Shown here: in pieces, positions 22,468 to 34,486 of the stretch
Numbering within the stretch: position 1 is the first letter of the stretch
Layout: each line of letters opens with the position of its first letter
NCBI GenBank assembly: GCA_940671915.1
Contig: CALNVZ010003426.1
Coordinates: 35,480,510 to 35,544,509, forward strand
Direction of reading: 5' to 3'
Source: Paracentrotus lividus
Lineage: Eukaryota > Echinodermata > Echinoidea > Camarodonta > Echinidae
Length of the DNA: 64,000 bases
The notes under the pieces: generated by a model
Told to the model about the DNA's origin: nothing
Database searches by the model: none
What the model saw: the letters and a program-made list of their open reading frames with translations, nothing else
Translations under genes and position numbers: made by a program

Positions 22468-22490
22468 TATAATATATATATTAAATATAT
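22406..22490. repeat. TA microsatellite
   Basis: Uninterrupted TA repeats for about 55 bases, then broken TA repeats. Confidence 0.9.
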
Positions 22491-23518
22491 ATGGCCATGT
22501 GTCACAAGTTGGGGTATTGAAAAGGGTGGAGGCGTTACATTTTGGAGGGAAAATTATCACATTTTTTCACATAGCATGAAAATGATGTACAGTCATAAGC
22601 TGTGGCAATAATTCATATTGTAGATAATTCATCAGGCTACACGTCTGTGAAGTTTCAGCTTCGTTATGCTCATAGTTTTAATACAAAGAACTTTTTAGTG
22701 GAGTAGGGGCAAGGGGTGGAGGATCCTACGGTGGAGGATCCTACGGTGAGGCAGTGTTAAGCATAGGGAATTCTATCTTTGTTACTTTCTTATTGTTTGC
22801 TGGTTAATCTTTGCAGCCAATTGGTCTTTAGGGTTGAGTGATATATCATTCTCTTGGATTTATGTGGTTCTAGATAAATGTGAAGAAGATTTTAAATTAA
22901 TTTAATCAATTAATTAATCAATTAAAACTACTTAATGCACACATCTTCATAGACATGCATTGCAGGCATCAAAAATTGTCACATGCAATTTTTAACAATA
23001 ATTGTCATTTCGCTATTTCTTTGCATGCATGTAAATACACAATTAAGTCGAAACATATTACTTGCAATAAACTTTGTTTGAGTTGTAATCCAAGTGTAAT
23101 AAACAGGATTTCTGCCCTATTTGCACTATTTTCTTTCTTTTGACACCCTGTAGCGCGGTTAGAAATATATTTTGTATTACAAGTTTATATTTTTTAGAAG
23201 CATAGCGTCTTATTTACAACAATCCACTATGATTCATTTCATTTGGTGAAAAGATTAGAAATTATTCGCCGGTAAAATTTTGAAGTTTGTAAACCATTTT
23301 TCTGTACACTCTGTATAGCTTTATGACACACCTATACAGGCACAAAAATATGTTAATCATCCTCCTTTCAATATCTGCTTTCAAAATATATATACTTTTA
23401 TTACATGTCTGACTTATACTAGAACAAGAGATGTTTGATTGTGACAATGTACATTCTACATTTTTTGACATGTAACGCATTTTCCACCCAACTCATGACA
23501 TGTGGCCATATATATATA
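22491..23518. other. No gene seen; short GGTGGAGGATCCTAC duplication
   Basis: AT-rich. The only structure noted is the tandem pair of GGTGGAGGATCCTAC near 22,717-22,748. Confidence 0.5.
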
Positions 23519-26500
23519 TTGGTCGATTCCAGCGAAGTGTACACTGTGTTTTTGATCATGTTCAGGCCAATAAAAAAATCCAAAAAATGTAGACCTCATT
23601 TGCGTTTATGTATCCGCACCGGTGACTTATTCGTGCCGCATTTGTTCCAACTTCATTTGAAGTGATTTTTTTAACGATTTAAAAATGCCATTTTTGGCCA
23701 TTTTGGAAAAAAAAAAAACTTTTTTTTTCGCGACCAAACTTTTTAAAGAAATCATCAAATAATTTAGATTCAAGTTGTATTTTAGGATGGCACACATCTC
23801 AGGAGAAATTGTACCAAATTGAATAATATAGGGCAATCCAAACAATCTCTGGAATTTTTTTTCGAGTGGTAAATTTGGATGTTACTACGAATACAGCTTT
23901 TTAAAAGCTTATAAACCATACTAGATATACGAAGTACGGCTCCTAATTGCCGTACAGAAGCGCCTCACCTCCCTATCGACATGCATTGTTCCCGGTGACA
24001 TTGCTTTCTTTGTTAAACTGGCAGAAGAGGTCAAAGGTCCGAAATTTTCGTGTGTCAAAAAATTCAGTTACCTACGAATACACTATAACCACTCCATTTC
24101 TATACCTTAAGAGATTAGTGACAAATATTGTAGGGAAAGTTGACAACAATGTCTTGCTGACGTGTGTAAACTTTTATCATCCTTGAACAATAGGTTTTTG
24201 AGATATTGCCTATAAGTGCTGTATTTCGTAGGTAACATTGACATTCCGAATGTACCTACGAATAAAATAGCATAGCGTGTTTCTGCATAATTTAGTAATT
24301 GTCTTGAGACTAAAGTTACAAACTTTTGTAGTTCATTTGTCTATAATAGGAATTGTGTGAAATTTTCTTGTTTAGAATCTTATGTTTCATTATGTTCGAC
24401 ATTTTCCTATTAATGTAAAATAATTTATATTTTTTAATATTATAGTTGAGAAGTATTTTCCTCTGAAACAATTTATTATCAAGTTTAATTTTTTCGTAAG
24501 CGCTTATCAAGTGGGGAAACTCTTTCAAATTTAATATTAAAAAAATATAGCTTTTTATAGGATAATAAAAACATGGTAGCATTTCCTGCAGTGGTGTCAC
24601 TGTATTCGTAGGTAACAATGTGTATCGAGGTAACAATGTAACGTAAACTGTCATTTTCGGTTTACAATTAACCTCACATTCTTTTTTCTTTATGGAAAGG
24701 AGGAATAGTCCCAATAGATATTGGGACATCGTTTGACCCAATAATATAAGTTATTTTATTGTATTGGTGATTATTAGATTTGAAGTAAAGTGCCCAAATT
24801 ATAGCTTATTGCATTATTCGGATTAACAAAATCCTTTTTTCCTATTTCATTCAAGGCACGTTTGCCGATTGGCACAATCTGTAATCACAGATGTGAATTA
24901 CCTTCTCTAATTTTATTTCAAATAGGAAATGAATAATATTTACTGAGATGGATTTTCATTACTTATAAAAAAATAAAAACAAACTAAACGTTGATTTTTT
25001 TTTCCCGACTTATCCTTTTTAGATTCTATTTATCAGTGTTTATGTTTCTTATTAATAAATTCAATCTGGAGTTCAATACAAAGCAACTTGCCCCATTCTT
25101 TAAGTTATCTTTAATTCCAAATTGGGATTTCATGCGTATTTACTCAGACCTCATAATTTCATAAGTTATCGAAACCATGTTGATTAAAGTAAAGGTGACT
25201 TCATTTTCATTTTATTTTTGATGAAAATGAAAATGATGTAAAAGTGACAGATGCAGACGTATATCGCTCTCTTTAATCATACAGTGCAGCAGAATTCAAT
25301 GTGGTTGGATATTCAGCCTGGATGTGTGTCATTGACGTATTATATTCTCTCAAAATACTTTGATTTTGGTACGTTCGAGCAGAGGTTTTAATTCTTTCCA
25401 ATATTCATATCATATCAAGAAACAGTCAGTTATGAATATTTTAACTCATAGGCAGTTCAAGACAGTCACTGTTACCCACAAATAGTATCATTGAATAAGA
25501 TAACAGAATGGATAATCATATGTGCATGTAAGTCGCTAGATATATACGACGATACAATACAACATTTTTCTATTATTAGTTAAAGGAAGGGTATAATGAA
25601 TATGTAGATTTTAAATATATAGCTAATATGATGTAGCTAAATATTTGTTCATTTATGGTTTCACGCTTATGTAAATATTGATTCAGAATAAACGTGAGGA
25701 AGAATGCCTATACCAGTTGGTGAATCATTAAAAAAAAGTGCTACATCTATAATGTAATGTTCGTCGAAAAACATTTGATTACTTTTTTTTTTCGAATTAT
25801 GTTAAAGTATTTATGTAGACAGAAGATATCGTATTCATTTTTATTGTTGGCTAGGGCTGATGCTATTAATAAATATTCCCAATAATTATTCTCATGTGTG
25901 AATCTTTTAGTTTAGAGTTTATCATTTTAATCGGTATTTATGCTTGTTATCAAGCACAATGTTGAGAAAAATACCTTACACTTATTAGTACCAATAATCT
26001 TGATTAAAAGATATAAACATACGATAAACAGGACAATATGACGTTTTGGGTTAAAGTTAGTGTTTCCCCAATACTTGGTAGTATGTTCCCATATATTGGC
26101 TGAGAAAGATATTTTTCACAAGAACAATTAGTTTGATATCCCTACACGATTATTATATCAATTGGATCCAACAAATAGTTTAAAATATACATGTAAGCCA
26201 GTTATACCTATGTTACCTACGAATACATTAGCTGTTACCTACGTATACATATGTTTCTACCTCTTCTATAACAAAAGTAATGGCGGATTCCAAATTTTTT
26301 AGGTTTTAATGAGAGTCATTCTCTTTTCTTTCAGTAAGATATGACATATTTTAATTAGCGTCGTGAAGATTAAACAATGCAAACTGACACAACCCCATGT
26401 TTTTCAAACAGATTGTCTTAAAACTAAACTTTAATGAGATATGGCAAATACAAGGAAATTAGGAGCACAAGCCCTGCTCTTACCGATTTTAACTATTGTT

Positions 26501-26780
26501 AGAATCTTATTGATGGAATGAATGACATTTGGAAGGAAAATGTATAATTAGGAGGCAAAATTCTGACTGTATCACATTAGGTAGTTATTCGTAGGTAACA
26601 TGCAAAAAATATGTTTTATTTTACCCTCTGCCACAAAGTCAATTGGAGATTAAGCGTGGCAATTTATCACACGGATAGGTTGATATGTTGACTTTTAGTG
26701 GGTCAAAGGAATAAATCATCAAAGAGGTTCTAAATTGGACTCAACTTTTTCGCCGTGTCACTTTTCGCTGAATCGACCAA
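23519..26780. mobile_element. 3.3-kb TIR element with dispersed GTTACCTACGAATAC motif
   Basis: The ends are inverse: TTGGTCGATTCCAGCGAAGT at 23,519 and TTTTCGCTGAATCGACCAA ending at 26,780. Flanks are TATA on both sides. Inside, GTTACCTACGAATAC or its reverse recurs near 23,883, 24,068, 24,228, 24,250, 24,603, 26,212, 26,233 and 26,587. Frames inside are short and look like chance, so the element is non-autonomous or very degraded. Confidence 0.7.
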
Positions 26781-26799
26781 TATAATGCATGTATATATA

Positions 26800-27748
26800 A
26801 AACCCCTCAAAAATGTCTTGCAATTCAACTTTGAGCCCTCATATCTTTTTATTTGATTGTTTATGATGGTTAAATTTGATATCATTGGAAAGTTGATTTA
26901 TTCCTTGTCACATTGATACCCCTTTGTGATGGTTATGTTATGCTTGAATGCACAGTACTCGCAAACTCGAATGAAAGTCAGAAAGGAAAGTTCCAATGAT
27001 ATGGCTATTGCTTACATCGAGTTCTTAACTGTATAAAAGGTTTGTGTTTCTTGTGTTTGTTTGGTTTGTGCGTTAGGCGCTCAATACATGTTGGATACTT
27101 GGTTGAATGTCAAATAATGTTTCAGGTAATTTAAGTAGTATTTGTTGTTAATTTGTTTGTAAAAAGAACTGTTTTAATAACCAGCGAGTGGTTTGAGCAT
27201 TATTGTGTATTGGTTACATACAGGTTATTGCAAGTTTCCAGCATAACAAATTCGCTACTCATCTCTTTTTCATCCATCTCCACAAACAAAGCAGCAGTAT
27301 CAAAACAAACTTTTTTTTTGTCCATTTCAGCACACAATCGTTCTCTGTCTTGAACGTATCTACACATTTGATAAGCGCGCCACCTAGCTTTATCAAACGA
27401 CTACTCATGAAAAATAAGCACTGCCAAGCAAAAAGCTTGGGCAAGGACATTTCTTCTTCCAAACAATAGTGAAAACATTGAGGAATAATGCATGACCCAT
27501 TTAATGATACTCAATAGAAACTCTGCCTTTCAACAATAGCCATTCATTTGGCAACTTTCCACTTCTGACTTTGATTTGTATTCGGGAATACTGTGCATTC
27601 AAGCATTGCACAACCTTTCAAATGGGGTATCAGTGTAAGAGGAATAAATGAACTTTCCAATGGTATAAAATAATGAATTATAGACAATTAACAAAAAAAG
27701 ATAGAGGACTCAAAGTTTGAGTTCGCAAGACATTTTTTGAGGGGTTTA
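26800..27748. mobile_element. MITE-like element with about 190-bp terminal inverted repeats
   Basis: The left end AACCCCTCAAAAATGTCTTG returns inverted at the right (CAAGACATTTTTTGAGGGGT). Pairing extends through CATTGGAAAGTTGATTTATT and GCTTGAATGCACAGTA with scattered mismatches. The centre (about 27,000-27,560) is unique and non-coding. It lies only 20 bp from the end of the 3.3-kb element. Confidence 0.8.
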
Positions 27749-28382
27749 GCTAAGCTGTGATACGAGGGCTAAAATCTTGTCCTTGTGTTTGTAGATTTTA
27801 TTACATTGAATTTTAATCATCACCGTGAACGAAGAACTATCACCATCAAAACTAGGTCCAAAATTGTTTTCATTCTTTTTCTATTAATATTTGGATATTA
27901 TATGGAAGGCATTTACATAAACATAATTGTGTAACTTTTCGTCCTCATTATTATAAAACGTTGAAGGACATCTGTTAGCATAAATATTGACAAAAAGTGT
28001 GTACGTGCTTTCTCGTTCTCCCTCTTCTTAACTATTCTAACATTACCCCAAAACAACGCTATTAAATGAAAGTGGTCTATTTTTAGTATAGATGATAACT
28101 CGAAATTTCGCGGGTGCTGTTTTTTTCCCTATAGAAACTCTAACATAAGGGTGTGGTACATAGATAGTCAATTTTGTTTGAAAATGTTAAATGGAGTCGT
28201 AAAGGTGACTCACAATTCGTTTAAATACAACCTAGAAGGTTTGTATTCTCACTTCTAATTCCTAGGCTGGTGGTGATCAAAAACGTAAAACTGCCAACTT
28301 TTGCAAACCATTTTCTTGACGATTTCGCCAAAGGAACACCTTTCTTTTTAATAAACAATCAGAATCAAGTATATGCAGAATC
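27749..28382. other. Upstream region of the GPCR, no defined promoter seen
   Basis: AT-rich. I cannot point to a convincing TATA box, initiator or splice acceptor for a 5' exon. Confidence 0.4.
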
Positions 28383-30373
28383 ATGACAAACTTTTCCGAA
28401 TCGTTTACGCCGTTCTTCGACGATGTCAGTGATGACTTAGTCACGGCTACTATCGTGATGGAGATCGATGGCGGCGGAACAACAAAATATAAATTTATCA
28501 ATAATCTGCAAGGCCTGATCCTAGGTACCAGCCTACTGATCATCATCGTCATCACCAACCTCCTCAGCCTCGGGGCCTTCGCGGTCGAGAAACGACTTCG
28601 AACCTACAACAACTACTTCATCATCAACCTGGCCATTTCTGACCTCGTTGTCGGAATCACCCAGGTGGTCGGAGTGGCCCACACTTTCCTCGGCTACTTT
28701 CCAGGCAGCCAAAACTTCTGCAGGGTGTACGTCGGTGTACGGAACGCCATGTTCTCCGTATCCGTGGTAGGCGTCATCATCATCTGCATTGATCGATATC
28801 GTGCAACGTATGATCCCATTAACCACTTCATGACGAGAAGCAAGCGCAAGGCCGTCATCCTCAACATCGTGACATGGCTCATACCATTCGGCTTCTGGAT
28901 GCCGTTCTCCACCGGTTGGGACTTCATCGTCGACGCTGACTCTGGTAAGAGCTGCCTCGCCTCGTTCTCTCGTATTCCCATCGCCAACATGTTCCAGACG
29001 ATCGTTACCTTCTTCTTCCCGCTCGCCATCATCTCGGTTCTCTATGCCCGCATCTACATCAAGATCAAGGAGACTGTCAGCGGGAAGAGCGTCAACAAGG
29101 AGTTCGTTGACCTCGGTGGTGGAGGAAGGTCGATGTCGACAAGCTTGTCGACGGTGTGCAGCGAAGTCCCTTCTGATGGAACGATAAATATGAAAGAAGC
29201 AGCATCGAATGCTCAAGTGAAAATCAACGGAGAACAGGACAGGAAAGAGGAAAAGGTAGGATTGATTGACATATTGATGGATAGACTAATGGGTTGATTG
29301 TTTGATTGATTGATTGATTGATTGATGGATGGATTGATTGATTAGTTGATAGATTATTAATACAGATTTTCCCCGGTCAATTTCAAATGATCTGCAATCA
29401 AGTTTACATCTCCAACAATGATTCTCGATTTAGTCAAAAATGCAATCACGGATAAAAATCAGCATTCAAATTCGATTTTGGATCCTATGGCCGGGGGGCT
29501 CTTCTGTATGGTCCCAAACTGGCGCTTTTCTGACGCTTTATTTTCGAGAGTGTATAGAGTTTTCCAGTACTACAGTCTGTGTAAAAAAAAAAATGGTACA
29601 GTCGGAAAAAAAATATTTAGGTGTGAAATATTTTCAAATAATGTGTGTATGTGGTACCAAAATAAAGCCAAAAGATTTTCTTTGCTGATGCCCTTCGTTC
29701 TGTATAATTTGTTTTCGTAAAACAAAAGTTATGCCAAATTTTGAGCGACGAGGAACATATCGACACTGAGCACTTATTGGCCATTATGCGAAACCTATAC
29801 ACAAAGGCATGGAACGGCGTGCGAAAAATGGATTTTTGTTGGTCGTAGAAAAAAAAAATTACAACACCAAATGTGATGAAAAAAAATGCAGGTGAAAGTG
29901 TGAACTTCCTGCTTTATGAAAATAACAAACAATAGCTGGCTGTGATTGATCTTCATACTATAAAAAAATGTTTTCCACTTGTACCATTTTATTTGACACA
30001 GACTGTAGTATTCTGCAGGACATAAACGACATAATTTCCCTTGTTGGTTGATGTACAGGTGCAGGTAAACAGTAGTCGTATCGGGGTTGTCAACCGTGAG
30101 TCACCCAAAGAGATGAAGAAAGCCACTCGGACCCTCTCCTACATCGTCTTCTCCTTCGTGATCGCATGGCTACCCAACTCCATCATCTATTTCATCTACG
30201 CCGTCAACCCGCAGCTTGTCACCTATGAGAACCTGCCTCGGGATTTGAGACAGTTCTTCGTGTGGCTCCGATACGGTAACAGCTTCTTGAACCCCATCTG
30301 TTATCTGGTGTCGCAGCCGCTCTTTCGGCAGACCATCGTCAACATGCTGTGTCATCCTCGCCGCTATTGCTGA
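28383..30373 (+). CDS. Class A (rhodopsin-family) G-protein-coupled receptor, two exons, 395 aa
   Basis: Coding exons 28,383-29,255 and 30,059-30,373. The donor AAAAG|GTAGG and acceptor TGTACAG|GTGC are both in phase 0, and the joined frame is continuous. Features: an N-glycosylation site near the N terminus (NFS), TM1 at about 43-67, conserved Cys113 at the top of TM3 and Cys191 in the second extracellular loop, Asp137-Arg138-Tyr139 (DRY), a third intracellular loop of about 85 residues, AWLP in TM6 with Trp328, and NPICY at 369-373 in TM7. The fold resembles muscarinic and histamine receptors, but the position that holds the amine-binding Asp in TM3 (seven residues after Cys113) is Arg120. 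A classic monoamine ligand is therefore unlikely. The C-terminal tail is short and cysteine-bearing. The ligand is unknown. The intron carries a MITE. Confidence 0.88.
29296..29345. repeat. GATT tetranucleotide repeat
   Basis: Repeats of TTGATTGATTGA shortly after the exon 1 donor of the GPCR. Confidence 0.9.
29572..30007 (+). mobile_element. TA-flanked MITE, family A copy 2
   Basis: This is the most complete copy. It runs from TACAGTCTGTG to CACAGACTGTA, with inverted ends including ATGGTAC/GTACCAT. It lies in the GPCR intron and ends 51 bp before the exon 2 start. It matches 427-878 along nearly its whole length, including TGTGTATGTGGTACCAAA and GGCATGG..GCGTGCGAAAAATGGA. Confidence 0.85.
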
Positions 30374-33030
30374 GCGAGACACTATGGTACAAGAGTAGGC
30401 CTTGTAAATATATTTTAGATTGACTACCCTCTTAAGGAGGATATAAATGTATGAAATCAGTAGTGTATCTTGATCTTTGTGGTGATTTGAATTTGACCGA
30501 TAGAGCAGGTCTAGTGCCCTTTATTGGCAGTGATATATTTCAATTAAAATATGTCGTTCAAATGCATGGTCATTCAATATATTAAGGTAGTTTATGTCAC
30601 GAAGACATGGAAGATAATATTTTGAAAATTTCTTCCTCATCCATGCCTGTGAAGTTTTTTTCATTCAAAAGAACTGTTGCTTATACGCCGGGAACCAACT
30701 TTCGTCATGAGAAATTTATAGGCCTATATTAATATTATGATTTCAGTCATTTTCTCTAAAAAGGCCCAAAAAGGGATAGGAATGGGACCAAGGTTCGAAT
30801 CCCAGTCACGACTTTCGGATGATGATGTCAAAAGTTAGTCCCAGACGTAATTAATGCGTTTTTGTGACCAGATTGTGACAATATGCGTCGTGCGACATTA
30901 CCAGTTGTTACAGATATTGTATATATTTTAGAATGACTATCCTATTTAAGGAAGAAATTAATATATAAAATAAGTAGTGTATCTTGATCTCTGTGAAAAT
31001 TTGAATATGACAGAGTACAGAGTGGGTCGATAGTGCAGGTAAAGCGCCCTCTATTGACAGTGATATTATTTCATTTAAAGTAGGCCGTTCGCATTGATAA
31101 TTTCTTTTATTAAGATAATTTATTACGGGATTAAGGAAAGCAAAATGTATATAAAGCCTACAATAAGGTTGGTTTTTATGATCAAATTGCTCTTCCAGCA
31201 ATGAAGAAAAACAAAGAGGGCATTTTAGGTTCAGTAAATTGTGGTTTTAACAAAACAACATTTAGAAGAAAGCATATCTCAGTGCCGAATTATCAGTTAC
31301 AAAACAATATAATTTGTATGTAAAAATCTAATCGAAGTTGAAACTAAACGGCCTAAAATAATATTTGGAAATGATAAAATCAGTAACTTTTTTCTTCTTC
31401 TTCTTTCTTTTATATTCAGCATTAAAGAAGAATGTATAAGCGATCCTATACCATGTATACAAGCAGGATGAGTTAGAAATTATGATAAATTATTGAAGTC
31501 TGTAACATTACATTTCAATAAAAAAATTATACACACTAATGATTTTTTTGCATAAGTCTTGCAGGTTTTATAAAATAGGACCTGATATAAATTCGAGTGT
31601 GTGTAAAGGTACATGTGTATCCATATAATTAACATCGGTTCCTATTTTACAAAACCTACATGACTTTTGTTAAAAATTCTCTGTGTGTACAAATTGTCAT
31701 TTTATATACAGTGCGTATCAAAATAAAGGTAGCCAAGGTCTAATCCAATTTGAGTCGATCGATTATATTCCAAAGTCATTGTATTAGGCAATTTTAATTC
31801 TAACACTAATTGAAAATAATTACTACATCTTTGTGATACCTTTCTTTGTTTTGAATATTAGTTTTGAATATAACAGCATTCGATGTTTCGTTATCTATTT
31901 TTTCATTAATATATCTTTTTAAATTTTTTTTAAAGCTTCTTCTTCTTCTTCTTCTCTGTCCCTATAAGCCATCTCTTCCTCTCACTCTATCTCGCTTCCT
32001 CATTATTCCCTTCAATATCTTCTTCAGGTAGAGGAAGGCTAGAACGTTTTTAAATGATGTACATCTTCGAGAAACATCTACATTCAATTTCGCCGGAAGC
32101 GGGGACAGGGGCAATTGCCCATTAGAAGGAATAGACTTTCGCCCCAAGGGCCCTACTCAATACAAAACGAAAAAAAGAAGGGAAAAAAGTATCATATAGA
32201 GTATCATAATTTTTATATTAAGTATAAAATTGTGCAACAAGCTATTTAAGGATATTCATGTATAAAACAAAGATTCATCAAATAGGAACATTTTTTTTTT
32301 TTTTTTTTACAGGATTCGTATTCCATTTGCGACGGAAACCTAAAGTCGTGGGAGCATTATTGATGTTACTCTCATAAAGATAAATAATGCCTTGAATAGT
32401 TTCTAGTATAACAATAAGAAAAAAAAAGGTCTTCAAAATTCGTTCAAAGGTCTTTCTCGTTCTCGTTGTTTTTCTCTTGCTGTTTTACTTGAGTTACAAT
32501 TATACTTAATTTCATAAACGTTTTGCGAAAGAAATTTGTTTATTTGATAAGTTTCACGATATGAAATTAAAGACAGGTATCAATTCGACATTTGTAAATA
32601 TATTTCTTTATCTTCTGACATGTATTTGAAAAGCAAGTGACTTTTTGTCGACATTTCAATAAAGTCGGTCAAAATACAGGCTGCACAACAAATTTTATGT
32701 AGAAAAATAATATCCGTATATTCCTTTATTATTTAATTATTTTTATTTTGAGAAATTGATTAAAAAAAACAAAAATTAATGAAAAGGTGGGTCAGTGAAA
32801 TAAAAGTCCTGCATGTAGAATATGAATTTATTAATAAGAACCCGACTTCTCCGCAAAAGGTAAAGTCTTTATTTCTTTAAAATTCGTAGCGGATAGCGCC
32901 AAACCTTTATAAACAAATTAGCATTTTAACCGCCCGAGCATTTTAACCGCCCGAGCATGTTTGAAGCATTGCAATAATATAATTTGATTTAAACGATAAT
33001 CATGTCGACATTATACATCTACATTTTGAC
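30374..33030. other. GPCR 3' flank and intergenic, no gene seen
   Basis: AT-rich. Segments around 30,420-30,600 and 30,920-31,110 resemble each other (AAATAAGTAGTGTATCTTGATCT, then a TAGAGCAGGT..GCGCCCT..TTGACAGTGATAT block), a local duplication of about 180 bp. A T-run lies at 32,291-32,309. No exon signals. Confidence 0.5.
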
Positions 33031-33036
33031 TAGTTG

Positions 33037-33041
<5 letters not shown>

Positions 33042-33067
<26 letters not shown>

Positions 33068-33217
33068 GCTATCTCTTTCTCTCTTGCTCTCACTCCCCCT
33101 CTCTCTGTCCCCAGATCTAATATCTCCCACTCCAGTATTTTAGTCATCGGATTAAATGCACCCTCTAGTTAAAAGCTAAGTGAGCTCTCTCTCTCTCTCT
33201 CTCTCTCTCACGCACGC

Positions 33218-33295
<78 letters not shown>

Positions 33296-33300
33296 AAACA
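33042..33300. repeat. CT and CA microsatellites
   Basis: CT repeats at 33,048-33,068 and 33,186-33,208, then a long CA run at about 33,212-33,290. The His-Thr and Cys-Val repeat frames here are artefacts. Confidence 0.9.
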
Positions 33301-33416
33301 CATATCCGCATGCAAATCAAGAACACTCGTTTCAAAACTTTTTTGTAAAATATCACTTTTGTCAAAAGTGATACGTCCATGGTCCAATGATAATATACAC
33401 ACGGTTAAAAAAAAAG

Positions 33417-33448
<32 letters not shown>

Positions 33449-34102
33449 AATGATAAACAAATTATTCAACTATTGCAAACTATATCTTCAATTATGGTTA
33501 ATGGATTATTATCATTAAATGATAATAATCCATTAAAAATCCATTAAAAAGAAAGAAAAAAATTTATATGGTTATTTATTCATTTATTTATTTTTTATCA
33601 AGATGATACAATATAATACAGATACTTAAGTGATAGCAACGATATTATTTCGTAGGAGGAACTTTCATATTTTGATATAAAAGAAATTAGTATAGATTGT
33701 GTAATATTCATTTGAATAGAGCTCATTCATCCTATATACTTTAGGGGCCTACTACTTATATTGATTTTGTTTATTCATCTTTATCCATCGGTGCTTCCAA
33801 TATGTCAGTGCATGCATCGCTTGAAACCCAACATGCTGCATGTGATATTGTTTATTACCCTACCCATCCCATCAACCAGCCTCGTGATAATGAGTCAATG
33901 AGGACTATTTGCGAGTCCAATGCCCCCTCCCCCCCCCAAAAAAAAAAAAATTACCCCTTTAAAACAAAATATTGGTATGTTATCATTAAAAGCAAACTAT
34001 ACGTATCTTTCTGCACAAACCCACCTTAATTCCTGCCATCACTTCACGTAAAAATATTTAAATACATAAATACAATGTACAATATACTTAGACATTTATT
34101 TC
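33301..34102. other. Intergenic, no gene seen
   Basis: AT-rich. A small inverted repeat with TAATGGATTATTATC and GATAATAATCCATTA lies at 33,499-33,536. No coding signal. Confidence 0.5.
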
Positions 34103-34359
34103 TAATGCGGCGGTCACAACTCGTCGTAGGCTACGGGGCACGTGCAATCAACGTAGCCTGCGTTGCATGCTCAACGCATGCACAGGTCGTTGGTCAATTT
34201 CTGCGATTTATGCGTTTCTGTAGTAAGGGTATTGGAAACACTTCCTGCACGTCGTACATGCAACGTGCCTGCGAGGTACCTGCGCTGCACGAATTTTCTA
34301 CGAAATCCATCGTAGGGAGTTGTACGCCGAAGGTACGGCGAGTTGTGGCCGCCGCATTA
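34103..34359. mobile_element. GC-rich MITE (TAATGCGGCGG ends)
   Basis: TAATGCGGCGGTCACAACTCG at the left has its inverse (one mismatch) at the right, CGAGTTGTGGCCGCCGCATTA. Inside are several short, related TACG/TGC-rich words such as GTAGCCTGCGTTGCATGC. It sits 127 bp downstream of the homeobox stop codon, so it may lie in that gene's 3' untranslated region. Confidence 0.8.
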
Positions 34360-34486
34360 AACTAGCTACCCATCATCGAGTTACAAGGGTAAAATCTAAA
34401 AAAGCCTTTGGTGTCAAAGATTTACATTTTTTGTCTCAACAGTATTAAAAAAATGTTTAATTCAAATTACCTCGAAGAGTCTGAGT

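Noticed and set aside
24316-24741. 141-codon minus-strand frame inside the 3.3-kb element as a transposase remnant
   Set aside because: Ile/Leu/Lys-rich translation of AT-rich DNA with no catalytic motif; probably chance.
28533-29216. 227-codon open frame antisense to the GPCR
   Set aside because: It is a shadow of the receptor exon: no splice context, no recognisable domain, and composition dictated by the sense strand.
31710-31740. CAGTGCGTATCAAAATAAAG as a Tc1/mariner end
   Set aside because: No inverted partner found nearby, so only a possible solo end.
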